Assembly (NCBI GenBank): GCA_910575795.1
Contig: CAJTGE010000011.1
Location: 62,001 to 126,000 of the forward strand
Direction: 5' to 3'
Origin: Clostridiaceae bacterium
GTDB taxonomy: Bacteria > Bacillota > Clostridia > Lachnospirales > Lachnospiraceae
DNA length: 64,000 bases
The position numbers were made by a program, and so were the translations under genes. Numbering within the stretch: position 1 is the stretch's first letter; every line of letters starts with the position of its first letter. The notes beneath the pieces are model-generated. The model saw only the letters and a list, made by a program, of their open reading frames with translations, did not search any database and had not been told where the DNA came from. Positions 17,147-25,966 of the stretch are shown in pieces.

Positions 17147-17181
17147 GTAGTAATTCTATACTACTTTTTGGCGATTGTCAA
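17147..17181 (-). promoter_or_regulatory. Leftward early promoter with operator palindrome
   Basis: On the minus strand TTGACA (17176-17181) and TAGAAT (17153-17158) are exactly 17 nt apart, an almost consensus housekeeping promoter. The -10 lies in the perfect palindrome GTAGTAATTCTATACTAC (17147-17164). A further TTGTAGTATGATA at about 17219-17231 repeats the GTAGTAT half-site near the rightward promoter. The pattern suggests operators shared by the two divergent regulators. Confidence 0.72.
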
Positions 17182-17249
17182 GTATAATTCGCCACTTAGT
17201 TCCTTTTATTTTACTCCTAGTTGTAGTATGATATATAAGGAGGTATTTT

Positions 17250-18131
17250 ATGAACAGAATTGCAACCGAACGCAAGCGTCTGGATCTCACTCAAGAAGAA
17301 TTAGCTGAAAAGCTGAATATTTCCCAAAAGTCAATAAGCAAATACGAAACCGGAGCCCGTAAGCCATCTTTTGAAACTTTGACGGAAATGGCGAAACTAT
17401 TCAATGTTTCTACGGATTATCTATTAGGAATATCCGATTCAAGAACAGGAAATAGTGGGCTATTTGCCGACACGCCTTTCCCCAGAAGAACTATTGGCAG
17501 CGCTATCAGACTATGGATAGGAAAAACCGGCTTCGGTGATGATGAAATTGCTGAAATGCTTGGAATTTCAGAGGAATTATTAAAGAGCTATTATTCAGGT
17601 GAAAGTATGCCATTGGAAACGCTGGTGAAATTATCAGAAATATGCGAGGTTTCAACGGATTGTTTGCTTGGCCTGCGAGAAAAGACCAGGCCGAAACAAG
17701 ATGGAGCATACCCATTCCGATTTGACCCGGAGATCTCCCGGCGTCTGAAAGACCAAATGCAGCGGATGGGAGAAAGCTATTCCCAAATAGCCGCTGCCAT
17801 AGGAATTGAGGAAGAAGAAATGTTTGATTTTCTGGAATACGGCTTTGTTCCCCATATCTCTGTTTTTGCCCAGATAGTGGAGCATTTTCTGGTATCCTCT
17901 GACTTCCTACTCAACAGAACAGGCAGCACTATAACCATACAGGAAGATGAAGAAGAACTTTTGCTCTCATACCGAGCACTTAACTCCAAAAGCAAAACAA
18001 TGGCTCTTTCACGAATTTACGAACTGGAAAGGGAAGAAGAATCCTTAGTTGCAGCTAAGAATCGTTACCTGGACAGAGAGGGAAAATCCTTGCCTTCGAG
18101 TGGTACCGGAGGCGGCACAATGGTGGGTTAA
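17250..18131 (+). CDS. CI-like repressor with several helix-turn-helix domains
   Basis: 293 aa behind AGGAGGTATTTT. Residues 4-63 are a classical XRE domain (LTQEELAEKLNISQKSISKYETGARKPSF, ending VSTDYLLG). A second, weaker one lies at about 85-143 (FGDDEIAEMLGISEELLKSYYSG, ending VSTDCLLG). A third, weaker still, is at about 165-222 (ESYSQIAAAIGIEEEEMFDFLE, ending VSSDFLL). The triple VS(T/S)D(Y/C/F)LL shows repeated duplication. The C-terminus is a helix plus Gly-rich tail with no peptidase domain, so SOS cleavage is not expected. Probably the lysogeny regulator of this element. Confidence 0.8.
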   Translation: MNRIATERKRLDLTQEELAEKLNISQKSISKYETGARKPSFETLTEMAKLFNVSTDYLLGISDSRTGNSGLFADTPFPRRTIGSAIRLWIGKTGFGDDEIAEMLGISEELLKSYYSGESMPLETLVKLSEICEVSTDCLLGLREKTRPKQDGAYPFRFDPEISRRLKDQMQRMGESYSQIAAAIGIEEEEMFDFLEYGFVPHISVFAQIVEHFLVSSDFLLNRTGSTITIQEDEEELLLSYRALNSKSKTMALSRIYELEREEESLVAAKNRYLDREGKSLPSSGTGGGTMVG

Positions 18132-18204
18132 AAAAAATAGCACGTTTGTCGATTCAGGCAGTATAAGATAAAACCATGTGTTTTAACAGTACAATTTGAC
18201 AGCG

Positions 18205-18230
18205 GGCGGCCATTGTGCCGCCTTTTATTT
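18205..18230 (+). terminator. Terminator downstream of the CI-like gene
   Basis: GGCGGC (18205-18210) pairs with GCCGCC (18217-18222) and is followed by TTTTATTTT. The right arm can also pair over a longer distance with GGCGGCACAATGG at the end of the repressor gene (18110-18122), a 13-bp perfect inverted repeat with CCATTGTGCCGCC. The integrase begins 16 nt further on and so may need read-through or its own promoter. Confidence 0.6.
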
Positions 18231-18245
18231 TAGGAGTGTGATCGC

Positions 18246-19625
18246 ATGCCCGTATATAAGGACAAAAAACGGAATACCTGGTACTGCCAGTTTTATTATA
18301 AGGACTGGACCGGGAAAAGCAAACAAAAGCGGAAGCGTGGATTTTCCACCCAAAGAGAAGCAAAGGAATGGGAGCGCAATTTTCTCAACACTCTGCAGAC
18401 GAATTCCGATATTACATTCGCTGCCCTGGTAAACAACTATATGGAGGATCTGGCAACACGTCTGAAGCCTACCACTATGGAAACCAAAAGGAGTATTATT
18501 GAAGATAAGCTGCTTCCCTACTTCAAAGATATGAAAATATGTGATATAGATGAACTGGCTGTCCGCCGCTGGCAGAACGAATTGCTGGATTACCGGAACG
18601 ATAAAGGCAAACCTTTTTCCGATACCTATTTAAAAACCATCAATAATCAGCTTTCGGCCATACTGAATTATGCTATAGTCTATTATAAGCTGGCAAAGAA
18701 TCCCTGCAGAGCAGTAGGCTCCATTGGCAAGTCAAACGCTTCCGCAATGCAGATCTGGACTCTCGATCAGTTTGAACAGTTCATTGGATATGAAAAAAAG
18801 GCAGCCGGCCGGCTGGCTTTCAATGTCCTGTTCTGGTCCGGCATCCGGGAGGGGGAGCTTCTGGCGCTTACCAGAAACGATTTCATTCACAGCGGCACCG
18901 ATGAATACCGCCTCAATGTCAATAAAAATTTCGAGGTTGTAAAGGGAACTCAATATATTCTTACCCCAAAAACAGATTCCAGCAACCGCTGTATCACAAT
19001 CCCCCAGTTTCTATACTATGAAGCGGTACACTATTTTGATTCCCTCTATGAACCAGATCCGGAGGAACGCCTTTTTTATTTCACAAAAAGTTATCTGCTG
19101 AATGAAATCAAACGAGTGGCAAAAGCTGCCGGACTTAATCCCATAAGAATCCATGACCTCAGGCACTCCCATGCCTCTCTACTGATCGAGATGGGCTTTA
19201 ATATCCTGATGGTATCGCAGCGCTTAGGCCATGAAAAGGTTGAGACAACCTGGCAGACCTATGCACATCTGTATCCGGACAAAGAAAAAATGCTGGCCGC
19301 CCAGTTGGATACTGTGAAAGTACAGGGCATTACCGCCAACTTGACCATCGAAGATCGGCTTGCGGAATTCATGGCTCAGTTCCAAAGCCATCTGAAGGAG
19401 CAGCCGGCTCTTATTGACATAAACAGCGAGGAAATTATCCGATGGGATCCGGAAAAAAGAGAGAAGGCCACCGTTACCGCGGCGGAATTCGAGCAGGAGG
19501 CCCAGCTTGACGAAGGAATTGAAGCCGGCCTTGCCTCAGCAGAAATCTTCCAGGCCGGATACCTTGAACTGTGTGGCATAGTCTATTTCCTTGCCAGCCG
19601 GGGGCTGCCAGCGAAATTTCTTTAA
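18246..19625 (+). CDS. int: Tyrosine-recombinase integrase
   Basis: 459 aa. N-terminal arm-binding domain (PVYKDKKRNTWYCQFYYKD, then KRGFSTQREAKEWE), a core-binding domain (FAALVNNYMEDLATRLKPTT), and the catalytic domain with Arg in SGIREGE, HDLRHSH, LGH, and the nucleophile Tyr in WQTYAHLYP. All catalytic residues are present. The C-terminus extends about 130 residues past the Tyr, longer than most relatives, ending in a hydrophobic segment. Its position next to the guaA 3' end points to that gene as the attachment site. Confidence 0.93.
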   Translation: MPVYKDKKRNTWYCQFYYKDWTGKSKQKRKRGFSTQREAKEWERNFLNTLQTNSDITFAALVNNYMEDLATRLKPTTMETKRSIIEDKLLPYFKDMKICDIDELAVRRWQNELLDYRNDKGKPFSDTYLKTINNQLSAILNYAIVYYKLAKNPCRAVGSIGKSNASAMQIWTLDQFEQFIGYEKKAAGRLAFNVLFWSGIREGELLALTRNDFIHSGTDEYRLNVNKNFEVVKGTQYILTPKTDSSNRCITIPQFLYYEAVHYFDSLYEPDPEERLFYFTKSYLLNEIKRVAKAAGLNPIRIHDLRHSHASLLIEMGFNILMVSQRLGHEKVETTWQTYAHLYPDKEKMLAAQLDTVKVQGITANLTIEDRLAEFMAQFQSHLKEQPALIDINSEEIIRWDPEKREKATVTAAEFEQEAQLDEGIEAGLASAEIFQAGYLELCGIVYFLASRGLPAKFL

Positions 19626-19628
19626 TAC

Positions 19629-19767
19629 TTGCAAAATCCAAAGGCATAGTATATAATGAACGTAGAAAGAGCACCCACTCCAAAGCGGATGCTCCCAAGC
19701 GAGATTATCTACCTCTCAATGAGAGGCGCCTCTCCTGTGGACCAGACAGGAGGGGCATTATTTTTTT
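19629..19767 (+). ncRNA. Probable antisense antitoxin RNA
   Basis: A near-consensus promoter TTGCAA (19629-19634), 17 nt, TATAAT (19652-19657) predicts a start near 19664. No ribosome site or useful reading frame follows. The transcript would end in a strong hairpin (CTCCTGT...ACAGGAG, about 19731-19757) and the run CATTATTTTTTT. It runs convergent to the toxin gene and covers its last codons and whole 3' untranslated region, the arrangement of TxpA/RatA-type type I systems. The palindrome GAGAGGCGCCTCTC inside could be the initial pairing loop. Confidence 0.55.
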
Positions 19768-19883
19768 CGCCTGTTCTTCCTATCTCTGTCGAGAAAGGCA
19801 AGCAACGCCACAATCAAGCTGCCAAAGGACATTAACAGAGCCAATATCCCTATGAAAATCGAGATGATCTCATAAGCCGTCAT
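19758..19883 (-). CDS. Holin-like type I toxin
   Basis: 41 aa: MTAYEIISIFIGILALLMSF, then GSLIVALLAFLDRDRKNRRKK. This is one membrane span with a strongly basic end and the MTxYE start typical of the holin-like toxin family (TxpA/BsrG-like). The ATG at 19883 has a very strong site, GGGAGGTGGCG. Such peptides insert in the membrane and are silenced by an antisense RNA. The mRNA would begin near 19968 and could terminate at a hairpin around 19670-19700 (GAGCATCC...GGGTGCTC then TTTCT). It lies between integrase and guaA, so it may stabilise the element. Confidence 0.72.
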   Translation of the reverse strand: MTAYEIISIFIGILALLMSFGSLIVALLAFLDRDRKNRRKK

Positions 19884-19974
19884 AAACGCCACCTCCCTTC
19901 CTATGTATTCCGGCATGCCGGTTTCATTGGCTCGGGAGGCTACCACCCTGTCATGGGTACTCTTCCATGAGAGA

Positions 19975-20003
19975 ATTATAACAGAGATCTGCAGAATTGG
20001 CAA
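19975..20003 (-). promoter_or_regulatory. Promoter of the toxin mRNA
   Basis: Minus-strand TTGCCA (19998-20003), 17 nt, TATAAT (19975-19980). Transcription would start near 19968, giving a leader of about 85 nt before the toxin ATG. A long structured leader is usual in type I toxin mRNAs. Confidence 0.65.
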
Positions 20004-20122
20004 CCAGGCTTTCATGCTCCTGGCTCTATGCTGGCTCTGAAAAATAATGTCATAATAATGTCACGGCACAAAGAAAAAGCCCGGAAAGCCGCATAAACAC
20101 TGGCTTTCCAGACTTTAGAGCG

Positions 20123-20140
20123 TTATTCGAACTCAATCGT
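20123..20140. other. Probable attachment site at the guaA 3' end
   Basis: The last codons of guaA (ending ATTGAGTTCGAATAA on the minus strand) are the expected insertion site for guaA-specific integrases; genomic islands in many Firmicutes use this end and restore the gene. The integrase is the nearest element gene, about 500 bp away, as expected for a right end. The matching copy at the far end is outside the window, so the core cannot be defined. Confidence 0.35.
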
Positions 20141-21664
20141 AGCCGGCGGCTTCCCCGTGCAGTCATACAGCACTCGGTTCACGCCCTTCACCTCATTTAC
20201 GATCCGGCTGCTGACCTTCCCCAGCACCTCCCAGGGCAGGCGGGCGGCTTCTGCTGTCATGAAATCGGAAGTCAGAACCGCGCGCAGCGCAACCGCATAG
20301 TCATATGTCCTGACATCGCCCATGCAGCCCACGGAGCGCATATTGGTGAGCGTTGCAAAATACTGCCCCAGATCCTTTGCAATCCCGGCCTTATCGATCT
20401 CTTCGCGGTAAATCGCATCCGCATCCTGTACAATACGCACCTTTTCAGCTGTTATCTCTCCGATTATGCGGACACCCAGCCCCGGGCCCGGGAAGGGCTG
20501 GCGGTAGACCAGATTCTCCGGAATTCCGAGCTCCAGCCCGGCTTTCCTCACCTCATCCTTAAACAGCATCCTCAAAGGCTCAATAATCTCTTTAAAATCC
20601 ACATGCTCGGGCAGGCCGCCGACATTGTGGTGGGACTTGATCACTGCTGATTTTCCCAGGCCGGACTCTATCACATCCGGATAGATCGTGCCCTGTACAA
20701 AGAAATCGACTGCGCCGATCTTCTTTGCCTCCTCCTCAAAGACGCGGATAAACTCCTCGCCAATAATCTTTCTCTTCTGCTCCGGATCCGTCACTCCCGC
20801 CAGCTTTTTGTAGAAGCGCTCCTGCGCGTTCACGCGGATGAAATTCAGATGGTAGGGGCCGGACGACCCGAATACGGCCTCCACCTCATCGCCTTCATTT
20901 TTGCGGAGCAGGCCGTGATCAACAAACACGCATGTGAGCTGCTCGCCGATTGCCCTGGCCATCAAAACGCCGGCTACGGAGGAATCCACGCCGCCGGAAA
21001 GCGCCAAAAGGGCGCGTCCATTTCCTACCTTTTCGCGGATAGACTGTATCGAGCTCTCCACAAATGCATCCATCTTCCAGTCGCCGGAGCAGCCGCAGAT
21101 ATTGTATACAAAATTCGAGAGCATCTTTGCGCCTTCAACGGTATGCATCACCTCCGGATGGGCCTGAATCCCGTACAGGGCTCTTGCTTCATCCTCCATG
21201 CCTGCAATCGGGCAGACCGGCGTATGGCTCGTCGTGCGAAAGCCATCCGGCGCTTTGGCGATATAATCTGTATGGCTCATCCAGCAGATCGTTTTTGGCG
21301 ATACGCCCTCGTAAAGCCTGGACTGCGTATCCACCTCCACCTCTGTCTTCCCGTACTCGCTGACCGGCGCGGTCTCTACTTTACCGTCTAACAGATAAGC
21401 CATGAGCTGTGCGCCGTAGCAGATACCTAAAACAGGAATACCCATATTAAAAATATCTTTGGAGCATCTCGGCGAATCTTCTTTATAAACGCTGTTGGGA
21501 CCGCCTGTAAAAATAATTCCCTTTGGATTCATTTCCTTAATCGCCTCTAATGGCATGCTGTACGGATGCACTTCGCAATACACGCCGCATTCCCTTACTC
21601 TTCTGGCGATGAGCTGATTATACTGGCCTCCAAAATCTAATACGATAATCTTTTCCCTTTCCAC
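20123..21664 (-). CDS. guaA: GMP synthase (glutamine-hydrolysing)
   Basis: 513 aa, the usual length. It converts XMP to GMP with ATP and glutamine in the cytoplasm. The class I amidotransferase domain has the nucleophile Cys in LGICYGAQ (Cys82) and the His-Glu pair in GIQAHPEV. The ATP pyrophosphatase domain has [10 protein letters not shown], and the C-terminal dimerisation domain ends PPATIEFE. The start is GTG with GCAGGAGGAATACTT before it. It is monocistronic: the upstream side is a cluster of palindromic elements. The 3' end is intact, consistent with an integration event that preserved the reading frame. Confidence 0.97.
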   Translation of the reverse strand: MEREKIIVLDFGGQYNQLIARRVRECGVYCEVHPYSMPLEAIKEMNPKGIIFTGGPNSVYKEDSPRCSKDIFNMGIPVLGICYGAQLMAYLLDGKVETAPVSEYGKTEVEVDTQSRLYEGVSPKTICWMSHTDYIAKAPDGFRTTSHTPVCPIAGMEDEARALYGIQAHPEVMHTVEGAKMLSNFVYNICGCSGDWKMDAFVESSIQSIREKVGNGRALLALSGGVDSSVAGVLMARAIGEQLTCVFVDHGLLRKNEGDEVEAVFGSSGPYHLNFIRVNAQERFYKKLAGVTDPEQKRKIIGEEFIRVFEEEAKKIGAVDFFVQGTIYPDVIESGLGKSAVIKSHHNVGGLPEHVDFKEIIEPLRMLFKDEVRKAGLELGIPENLVYRQPFPGPGLGVRIIGEITAEKVRIVQDADAIYREEIDKAGIAKDLGQYFATLTNMRSVGCMGDVRTYDYAVALRAVLTSDFMTAEAARLPWEVLGKVSSRIVNEVKGVNRVLYDCTGKPPATIEFE

Positions 21665-21746
21665 AAGTATTCCTCCTGCGCACTTTTCAAAACATTGTCA
21701 TCCTGCAAGCTGACGGCTCTCTTTAAGGCCCGGAAATCAAAGACGC

Positions 21747-21912
21747 CTAGAGCGTGTTTGAAAATTCATTCCTGGCATCTGCACGCCCCACTTCGCGGTA
21801 TATTTGTGCCAAATTCACTTAACGTAGCCCACTACGCCGCGTTCATTTGGCACAAATCTCCCACAAAGTGGCACGCACAGCTACCAGAAAGCAATTTTCA
21901 AACACGCTCTAG
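21747..21912. repeat. Palindromic element type A, copy 1
   Basis: A 166-bp imperfect palindrome bounded by CTAG at both ends. The arms are CTAGAGCGTGTTTGAAAA and its complement TTTTCAAACACGCTCTAG; inner arms (TTGTGCCAAAT...ATTTGGCACAA) continue the stem. The centre is GTAGCCCACTAC. No coding potential. The right-hand CTAG is shared with the next element. Confidence 0.85.
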
Positions 21913-22074
21913 TACAGCATTGCATTAATTCACGAGTAAACAGCACTCGCTATCCGCGCCCTCTGCACGCCTGCGAAGCTAGCTGTAGGCTCCACTACGC
22001 CGTCGCTTCGCAGACGTACAGATGACACGAATATCAAGCGATTTTACTCGTTAATTTATGCAACACTGTACTAG
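21909..22074. repeat. Palindromic element type B, copy 1
   Basis: A 166-bp palindrome from CTAGTACAGCATTGCATTAA to TGCAACACTGTACTAG. The stem includes GCGAAGC...GCTTCGC around the centre GTAGGCTCCACTAC. Both CTAG ends are shared with the neighbouring elements (types A and D). Confidence 0.85.
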
Positions 22075-22180
22075 TATAAATGATTTTAATTAGCTTTATG
22101 TTATTCTGTCGAAAGAACAGGTACATCACTATGCCCAAGATATTTTATATCATAAAGTTATTTGAAATCACTTATACTAG
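22071..22180. repeat. Palindromic element type D
   Basis: A 110-bp AT-rich palindrome, CTAGTATAAATGATTTTAAT on the left and the near-complement AAATCACTTATACTAG on the right, with arms of about 30 bp carrying a few mismatches. It fills exactly the space between element B1 and element A2, sharing CTAG on both sides. Confidence 0.75.
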
Positions 22181-22342
22181 AGCGTGTTTGAAAAATCATT
22201 CCCGCCATCTGCACGCCCCACTTTGCGGTATATTTGGGCCAAATTCACTTAACGCAGCCCACTGCGCCGCGTTTATTTGGCCCAAATCTCCCACAAAGTG
22301 GAACGCACATCTGACAGAAAGCATTTTTCAAACACGCTCTAG
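22177..22342. repeat. Palindromic element type A, copy 2
   Basis: A 166-bp copy of type A with the same ends (CTAGAGCGTGTTTGAAAA) and centre GCAGCCCACTGC. The G-C pair exchanges in the centre relative to copy 1 are compensatory, so the hairpin itself seems to be maintained. Confidence 0.85.
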
Positions 22343-22502
22343 AGCGTTGCTTAAATTTCAGTGAATACATTGCTTGATATCGGTGTCATCTGTGCGTCTG
22401 CGAAGCGACGGCGTAGTGGCGCCTACGTCTAGCTTCGCAGGCGTGCAGAGGGCGCTGATAGCGAGTGATTTATTCACTGGAATTTAGGCAATGCTGTACT
22501 AG
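22339..22502. repeat. Palindromic element type B, diverged copy 2
   Basis: A 164-bp element in the opposite orientation to copy 1. It runs from CTAGAGCGTTGCTTAAATT to GGCAATGCTGTACTAG, keeps the CTGCGAAGC/GCTTCGCAG stem, and has the centre GTAGTGGCGCCTAC. CTAG is shared on both sides. Confidence 0.8.
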
Positions 22503-22598
22503 TACAGCATTTTTTAAATAACCGGACTATAAAAACACTATATCTATAGGTGTTTTCGGCTATAATAAAGTCCAGTTAATTAGTGAACGATGTACTAG
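22499..22598. repeat. Palindromic element type C
   Basis: A 100-bp palindrome from CTAGTACAGCATTTTTTAAA to GAACGATGTACTAG. Inner complementary segments are CCGGACT/AGTCCAG and AAACACTATA/TATAGGTGTTT. It closes the six-element row between guaA and uvrA; from 22599 to 22724 I see only a short non-coding stretch. Confidence 0.75.
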
Positions 22599-22724
22599 TT
22601 AAAAGGCCCGCCGCCTTCTTCCTGCTCATATCCTGTCATCAACAGGCTGTTTAGCGTCTCCCGCCTGTTCTTCTGTCAGCATGATTTTATTATAAAATAT
22701 CAGAGGCATAATAACAAGCCATTT

Positions 22725-25568
22725 TTAACTGGATTCCTGCGCGCGTTCCAGATAACGCTTCACATACTGCCCCGTATATGAGGCCGGGTTTTCCGCCACT
22801 TCCTCCGGCGTTCCCTTTGCGATGACCGTGCCTCCCTGATCGCCGCCTTCCGGCCCGATGTCGATGATATAGTCTGCTGTCTTGATCACGTCCAGGTTGT
22901 GCTCAATGACCAGCACCGTGTTTCCTCCGTCGGACAGCCGCCTCAGTATCTCGATCAGCTTGTGGACATCCGCAAAGTGCAGGCCCGTGGTCGGCTCGTC
23001 CAGGATATAGATGGTTTTCCCGGTTCCCCGCTTGCTCAGCTCCGTCGCCAGCTTGATGCGCTGCGCCTCGCCGCCGGACAGCTCCGTGGACGGCTGGCCT
23101 AACCGGATATAGGAAAGCCCCACGTCGTAAAGCGTCTCGATCTTCCGGTGGATGGAGGGGATATTCTCAAAAAAGTGCAGTGCTTCTTCGACGGTCATAT
23201 TCAGCACGTCATAGATGCTTTTTCCTTTGTATTTGACCTCCAGCGTTTCGCGGTTATAGCGTTTTCCGCCGCAGACCTCGCAGGGCACATAGATATCCGG
23301 TAGAAAATGCATCTCGATCTTGATGATGCCGTCCCCGGCGCAGGCTTCGCAGCGGCCGCCTTTTTTATTAAAGCTGAAGCGGCCCTTATTATAGCCTTTT
23401 GCCTTTGCGTCCGTGGAGGCGGCAAAGAGATCACGGATCAGATCAAACGCGCCGGTATACGTCGCCGGGTTCGAGCGGGGCGTGCGGCCAATAGGCGACT
23501 GATCGATGGCAATCACCTTGTCAAGCTGCTCAGTCCCCTCTATGCCCTTGTGCTTTCCCGGTATGGTATGGGCGCGGTTCAGCTTCTTAGCCAGGGCCTT
23601 GTAGAGTATCTCATTTACCAGGGAGCTCTTTCCGGAGCCTGACACGCCGGTCACACAGGTCATCACCCCAAGAGGGATGTCCACATTGATGTTTTTTAAA
23701 TTGTTTTCCGCCGCCCCGCGCACCTTGAGCCAGCCGGCCGGCTTTCTCCTCTTTTCCGGGATCGGAATCCGGATGCGGCCGCTTAGGTAAGCCCCTGTCA
23801 CTGACTCTTCACACTGCATGATCTCCTCTGCCGTTCCCACAGCCACCACCCTGCCGCCGTGTTCACCGGCTCCGGGGCCGATATCGACGATACAGTCCGC
23901 GGCGAGCATGGTGTCCTCGTCGTGCTCCACGACCAGCACGGAATTCCCCAAATCCCGCAGATGCATCAGGGTCTGCAAAAGCTTGTCATTATCCCTCTGA
24001 TGCAGGCCGATGCTCGGCTCGTCGAGAATATACGCCACGCCCACCAGTCCGGATCCAATCTGCGTTGCCAGACGGATCCGCTGCGCCTCGCCGCCGGAGA
24101 GCGTGCCTGTGGCCCGCGAAAGGGAGAGATACTCCAGGCCGACGTTGATAAGAAATGACACTCTGGCGCGGATCTCCTTTAAAATCGGCGCTCCGATCGC
24201 CTCCTGCATGGGCGTCAGAGTCAAGTCGTCCATGAATTCACGGAATTTCACGATCGACATATTCGTCGCCTGAAAGATATTCTTGTCTCCCACTGTTACT
24301 GCCAGGGATTCCTTTTTCAGACGCTGTCCCTTACACGTCGCGCAGGGCGTAATCCGCATAAAGGTTTCATATTCCGCCTTCATCGTCTCTGAAAACGTCT
24401 CCCTGTATTTGCGGTTCATGCTCTGGATCAAACCCTCAAAGGAAATGTCATAGACGCCCTCGCCGCGCTGTCCCTTATACCGCACTTTTACGGATCTGCC
24501 GTTCGTCCCGTGCAGCAGGACATCGTGGATCTCCTGCGGGTAATCCTGGAACGGCGTGTCCAGATCAAAGCGGTACTCCTCAGCCAGAGCCGCGAGGATC
24601 GCTCCGGTAAAGCTTCCCTTGTCTGTACATGACTGCCACCCCATAGCCGTGATGGCTCCCTGGCTGATGCTTAAGCTCTTGTCCGGGATCAGCAGATCTT
24701 CGTCAAACTCCATCTTATACCCCAGTCCAAAGCAGTCCGGGCACGCGCCAAACGGGTTATTAAACGAAAAGCTTCTCGGCTCCACCTCGTCCACGCTGAT
24801 CCCGCAGTCCGGGCAGGAGAAATTCTGGCTGAAGGTGAGCGGCTCGCCGCCGAACACATCGACGGTCATCAGTCCGTTTGTCAGGCCCATAACCGTCTCA
24901 ATCGAGTCGGAAAGGCGTTTTTCAATGCCCTCCTTGACCACGATTCGATCCACCACGATCTCGATATTATGCTTTATATTCTTGTCCAGGGAAATGGTTT
25001 CCGTCAGCTCGTATAAGTTTCCGTCAATCCGCACACGGACGTAGCCGCTCTTTTTTGCCTGCTCCAGCACCTTTTCATGACGCCCTTTCCTTCCCCGCAC
25101 CATGGGGGCCAGAAGCTGCAGCCTCGTCTTCTCCGGCATGGCCATAATCTGATCCACCATCTGATCCACGGTCTGCCGGCGGATCTCGCGCCCGCATTTG
25201 GGACAGTGCGGTATCCCGATCCGCGCGTAGAGAAGGCGCATGTAATCATAGATCTCCGTCACTGTCCCCACCGTCGAACGAGGGTTCCGGTTTGTCGATT
25301 TCTGATCAATGGAAATAGCGGGGGACAATCCCTCTATGCTCTCCACGTCCGGCTTCTCCATCTGTCCCAGAAACTGCCTTGCGTAGGAGGAGAGGGATTC
25401 CATATAGCGTCTCTGCCCTTCCGCATAGATCGTGTCAAACGCAAGGGAGGACTTTCCCGAACCGGATAAGCCGGTCAGAACGACCAGCTCATCCCTTGGG
25501 ATATTCAGAGAAATGTTCTTTAGGTTGTGCTCATTCGCACCACGTATTTTGATATACTGCTTTGCCAT
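22725..25568 (-). CDS. uvrA: Excinuclease ABC subunit A
   Basis: 947 aa, normal length for the damage-recognition ATPase of nucleotide excision repair. Two ABC modules are complete: Walker [10 protein letters not shown] near residue 34 and GVSGSGKSS near 640, with two signature sequences of the type LSGGEAQRI, and two zinc modules (HCPKCGREI and later CEACAGDG...CEVCGGKRY). The UvrB-contact region between the first Walker A and the first zinc module is present. Transcribed alone from a promoter overlapped by an SOS box; uvrB is not adjacent. Confidence 0.97.
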   Translation of the reverse strand: MAKQYIKIRGANEHNLKNISLNIPRDELVVLTGLSGSGKSSLAFDTIYAEGQRRYMESLSSYARQFLGQMEKPDVESIEGLSPAISIDQKSTNRNPRSTVGTVTEIYDYMRLLYARIGIPHCPKCGREIRRQTVDQMVDQIMAMPEKTRLQLLAPMVRGRKGRHEKVLEQAKKSGYVRVRIDGNLYELTETISLDKNIKHNIEIVVDRIVVKEGIEKRLSDSIETVMGLTNGLMTVDVFGGEPLTFSQNFSCPDCGISVDEVEPRSFSFNNPFGACPDCFGLGYKMEFDEDLLIPDKSLSISQGAITAMGWQSCTDKGSFTGAILAALAEEYRFDLDTPFQDYPQEIHDVLLHGTNGRSVKVRYKGQRGEGVYDISFEGLIQSMNRKYRETFSETMKAEYETFMRITPCATCKGQRLKKESLAVTVGDKNIFQATNMSIVKFREFMDDLTLTPMQEAIGAPILKEIRARVSFLINVGLEYLSLSRATGTLSGGEAQRIRLATQIGSGLVGVAYILDEPSIGLHQRDNDKLLQTLMHLRDLGNSVLVVEHDEDTMLAADCIVDIGPGAGEHGGRVVAVGTAEEIMQCEESVTGAYLSGRIRIPIPEKRRKPAGWLKVRGAAENNLKNINVDIPLGVMTCVTGVSGSGKSSLVNEILYKALAKKLNRAHTIPGKHKGIEGTEQLDKVIAIDQSPIGRTPRSNPATYTGAFDLIRDLFAASTDAKAKGYNKGRFSFNKKGGRCEACAGDGIIKIEMHFLPDIYVPCEVCGGKRYNRETLEVKYKGKSIYDVLNMTVEEALHFFENIPSIHRKIETLYDVGLSYIRLGQPSTELSGGEAQRIKLATELSKRGTGKTIYILDEPTTGLHFADVHKLIEILRRLSDGGNTVLVIEHNLDVIKTADYIIDIGPEGGDQGGTVIAKGTPEEVAENPASYTGQYVKRYLERAQESS

Positions 25569-25664
25569 CGCATTCGCTCCTGTAACCGCGGTCAGACTGC
25601 CAGACTATAAGCAGGAACGCGGCCTTCTGCACCAATTCATTCTCAAAGATTGACTGTGTACATT

Positions 25665-25704
25665 AGTATATCACATCTCATATATTTTTGCAAACATTTG
25701 TTCG
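25665..25704 (-). promoter_or_regulatory. uvrA promoter with LexA (SOS) box
   Basis: Minus-strand TTGCAA (25688-25693), 17 nt, TATACT (25665-25670). Overlapping the -35 and just upstream lies CGAACAAATGTTTG on the minus strand (25691-25704), which matches the Gram-positive LexA box CGAACRNRYGTTYC at 13 of 14 positions. uvrA is a known SOS gene in Firmicutes, so damage-inducible repression is likely. Confidence 0.75.
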
Positions 25705-25732
25705 TTTTGTTTTCAACTGATCATGGCCTAAA

Positions 25733-25865
25733 GTAACAGTTCAGACAGGTCAGCGCACCTGCTGCGCTGACCGTACGAAAACGCGGCGGCAGCAGACATC
25801 TGCCCCATCGCGAAGCGATTTTCATGGGCAGATGCCGTAACAGTTCAGGTTGTCTGAACTGTTAC
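25733..25865. repeat. Multi-hairpin repeat element type E
   Basis: Perfect 15-bp ends GTAACAGTTCAGACA / TGTCTGAACTGTTAC enclose two further hairpins (CAGCGCA...TGCGCTG and CATCTGCCC...GGGCAGATG with ATCGCGAAGCGAT in the loop). The final 30 bases form a hairpin by themselves and recur near 41109 and 53239. Lies between uvrA and the hybrid kinase; the remainder of 25569-25966 holds only the uvrA promoter. Confidence 0.75.
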
Positions 25866-25966
25866 AGCCTAAAAGATGCGTGAACCGTAATCAGCGCTTA
25901 TTTCAGAGCATCAATGAAACAACTTTCTAAAGGACTCTCAGACAAAACTCCCGGCCCTAAGCCCTC

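Noticed and set aside
1-18131. CRISPR array or Cas genes near the AcrIIA9-type gene
   Set aside because: No regularly spaced direct repeats and no cas genes were seen; only the inhibitor-family relationship is present.
21665-21746. Purine riboswitch before guaA
   Set aside because: The leader is under 85 nt before the repeat cluster and lacks the conserved three-way junction segments.
22599-22724. Short leftward frame ending GYEQEEGGGPFN and a stop at CTAG
   Set aside because: No start codon with ribosome site, and under 30 codons; too short to support even as a remnant.
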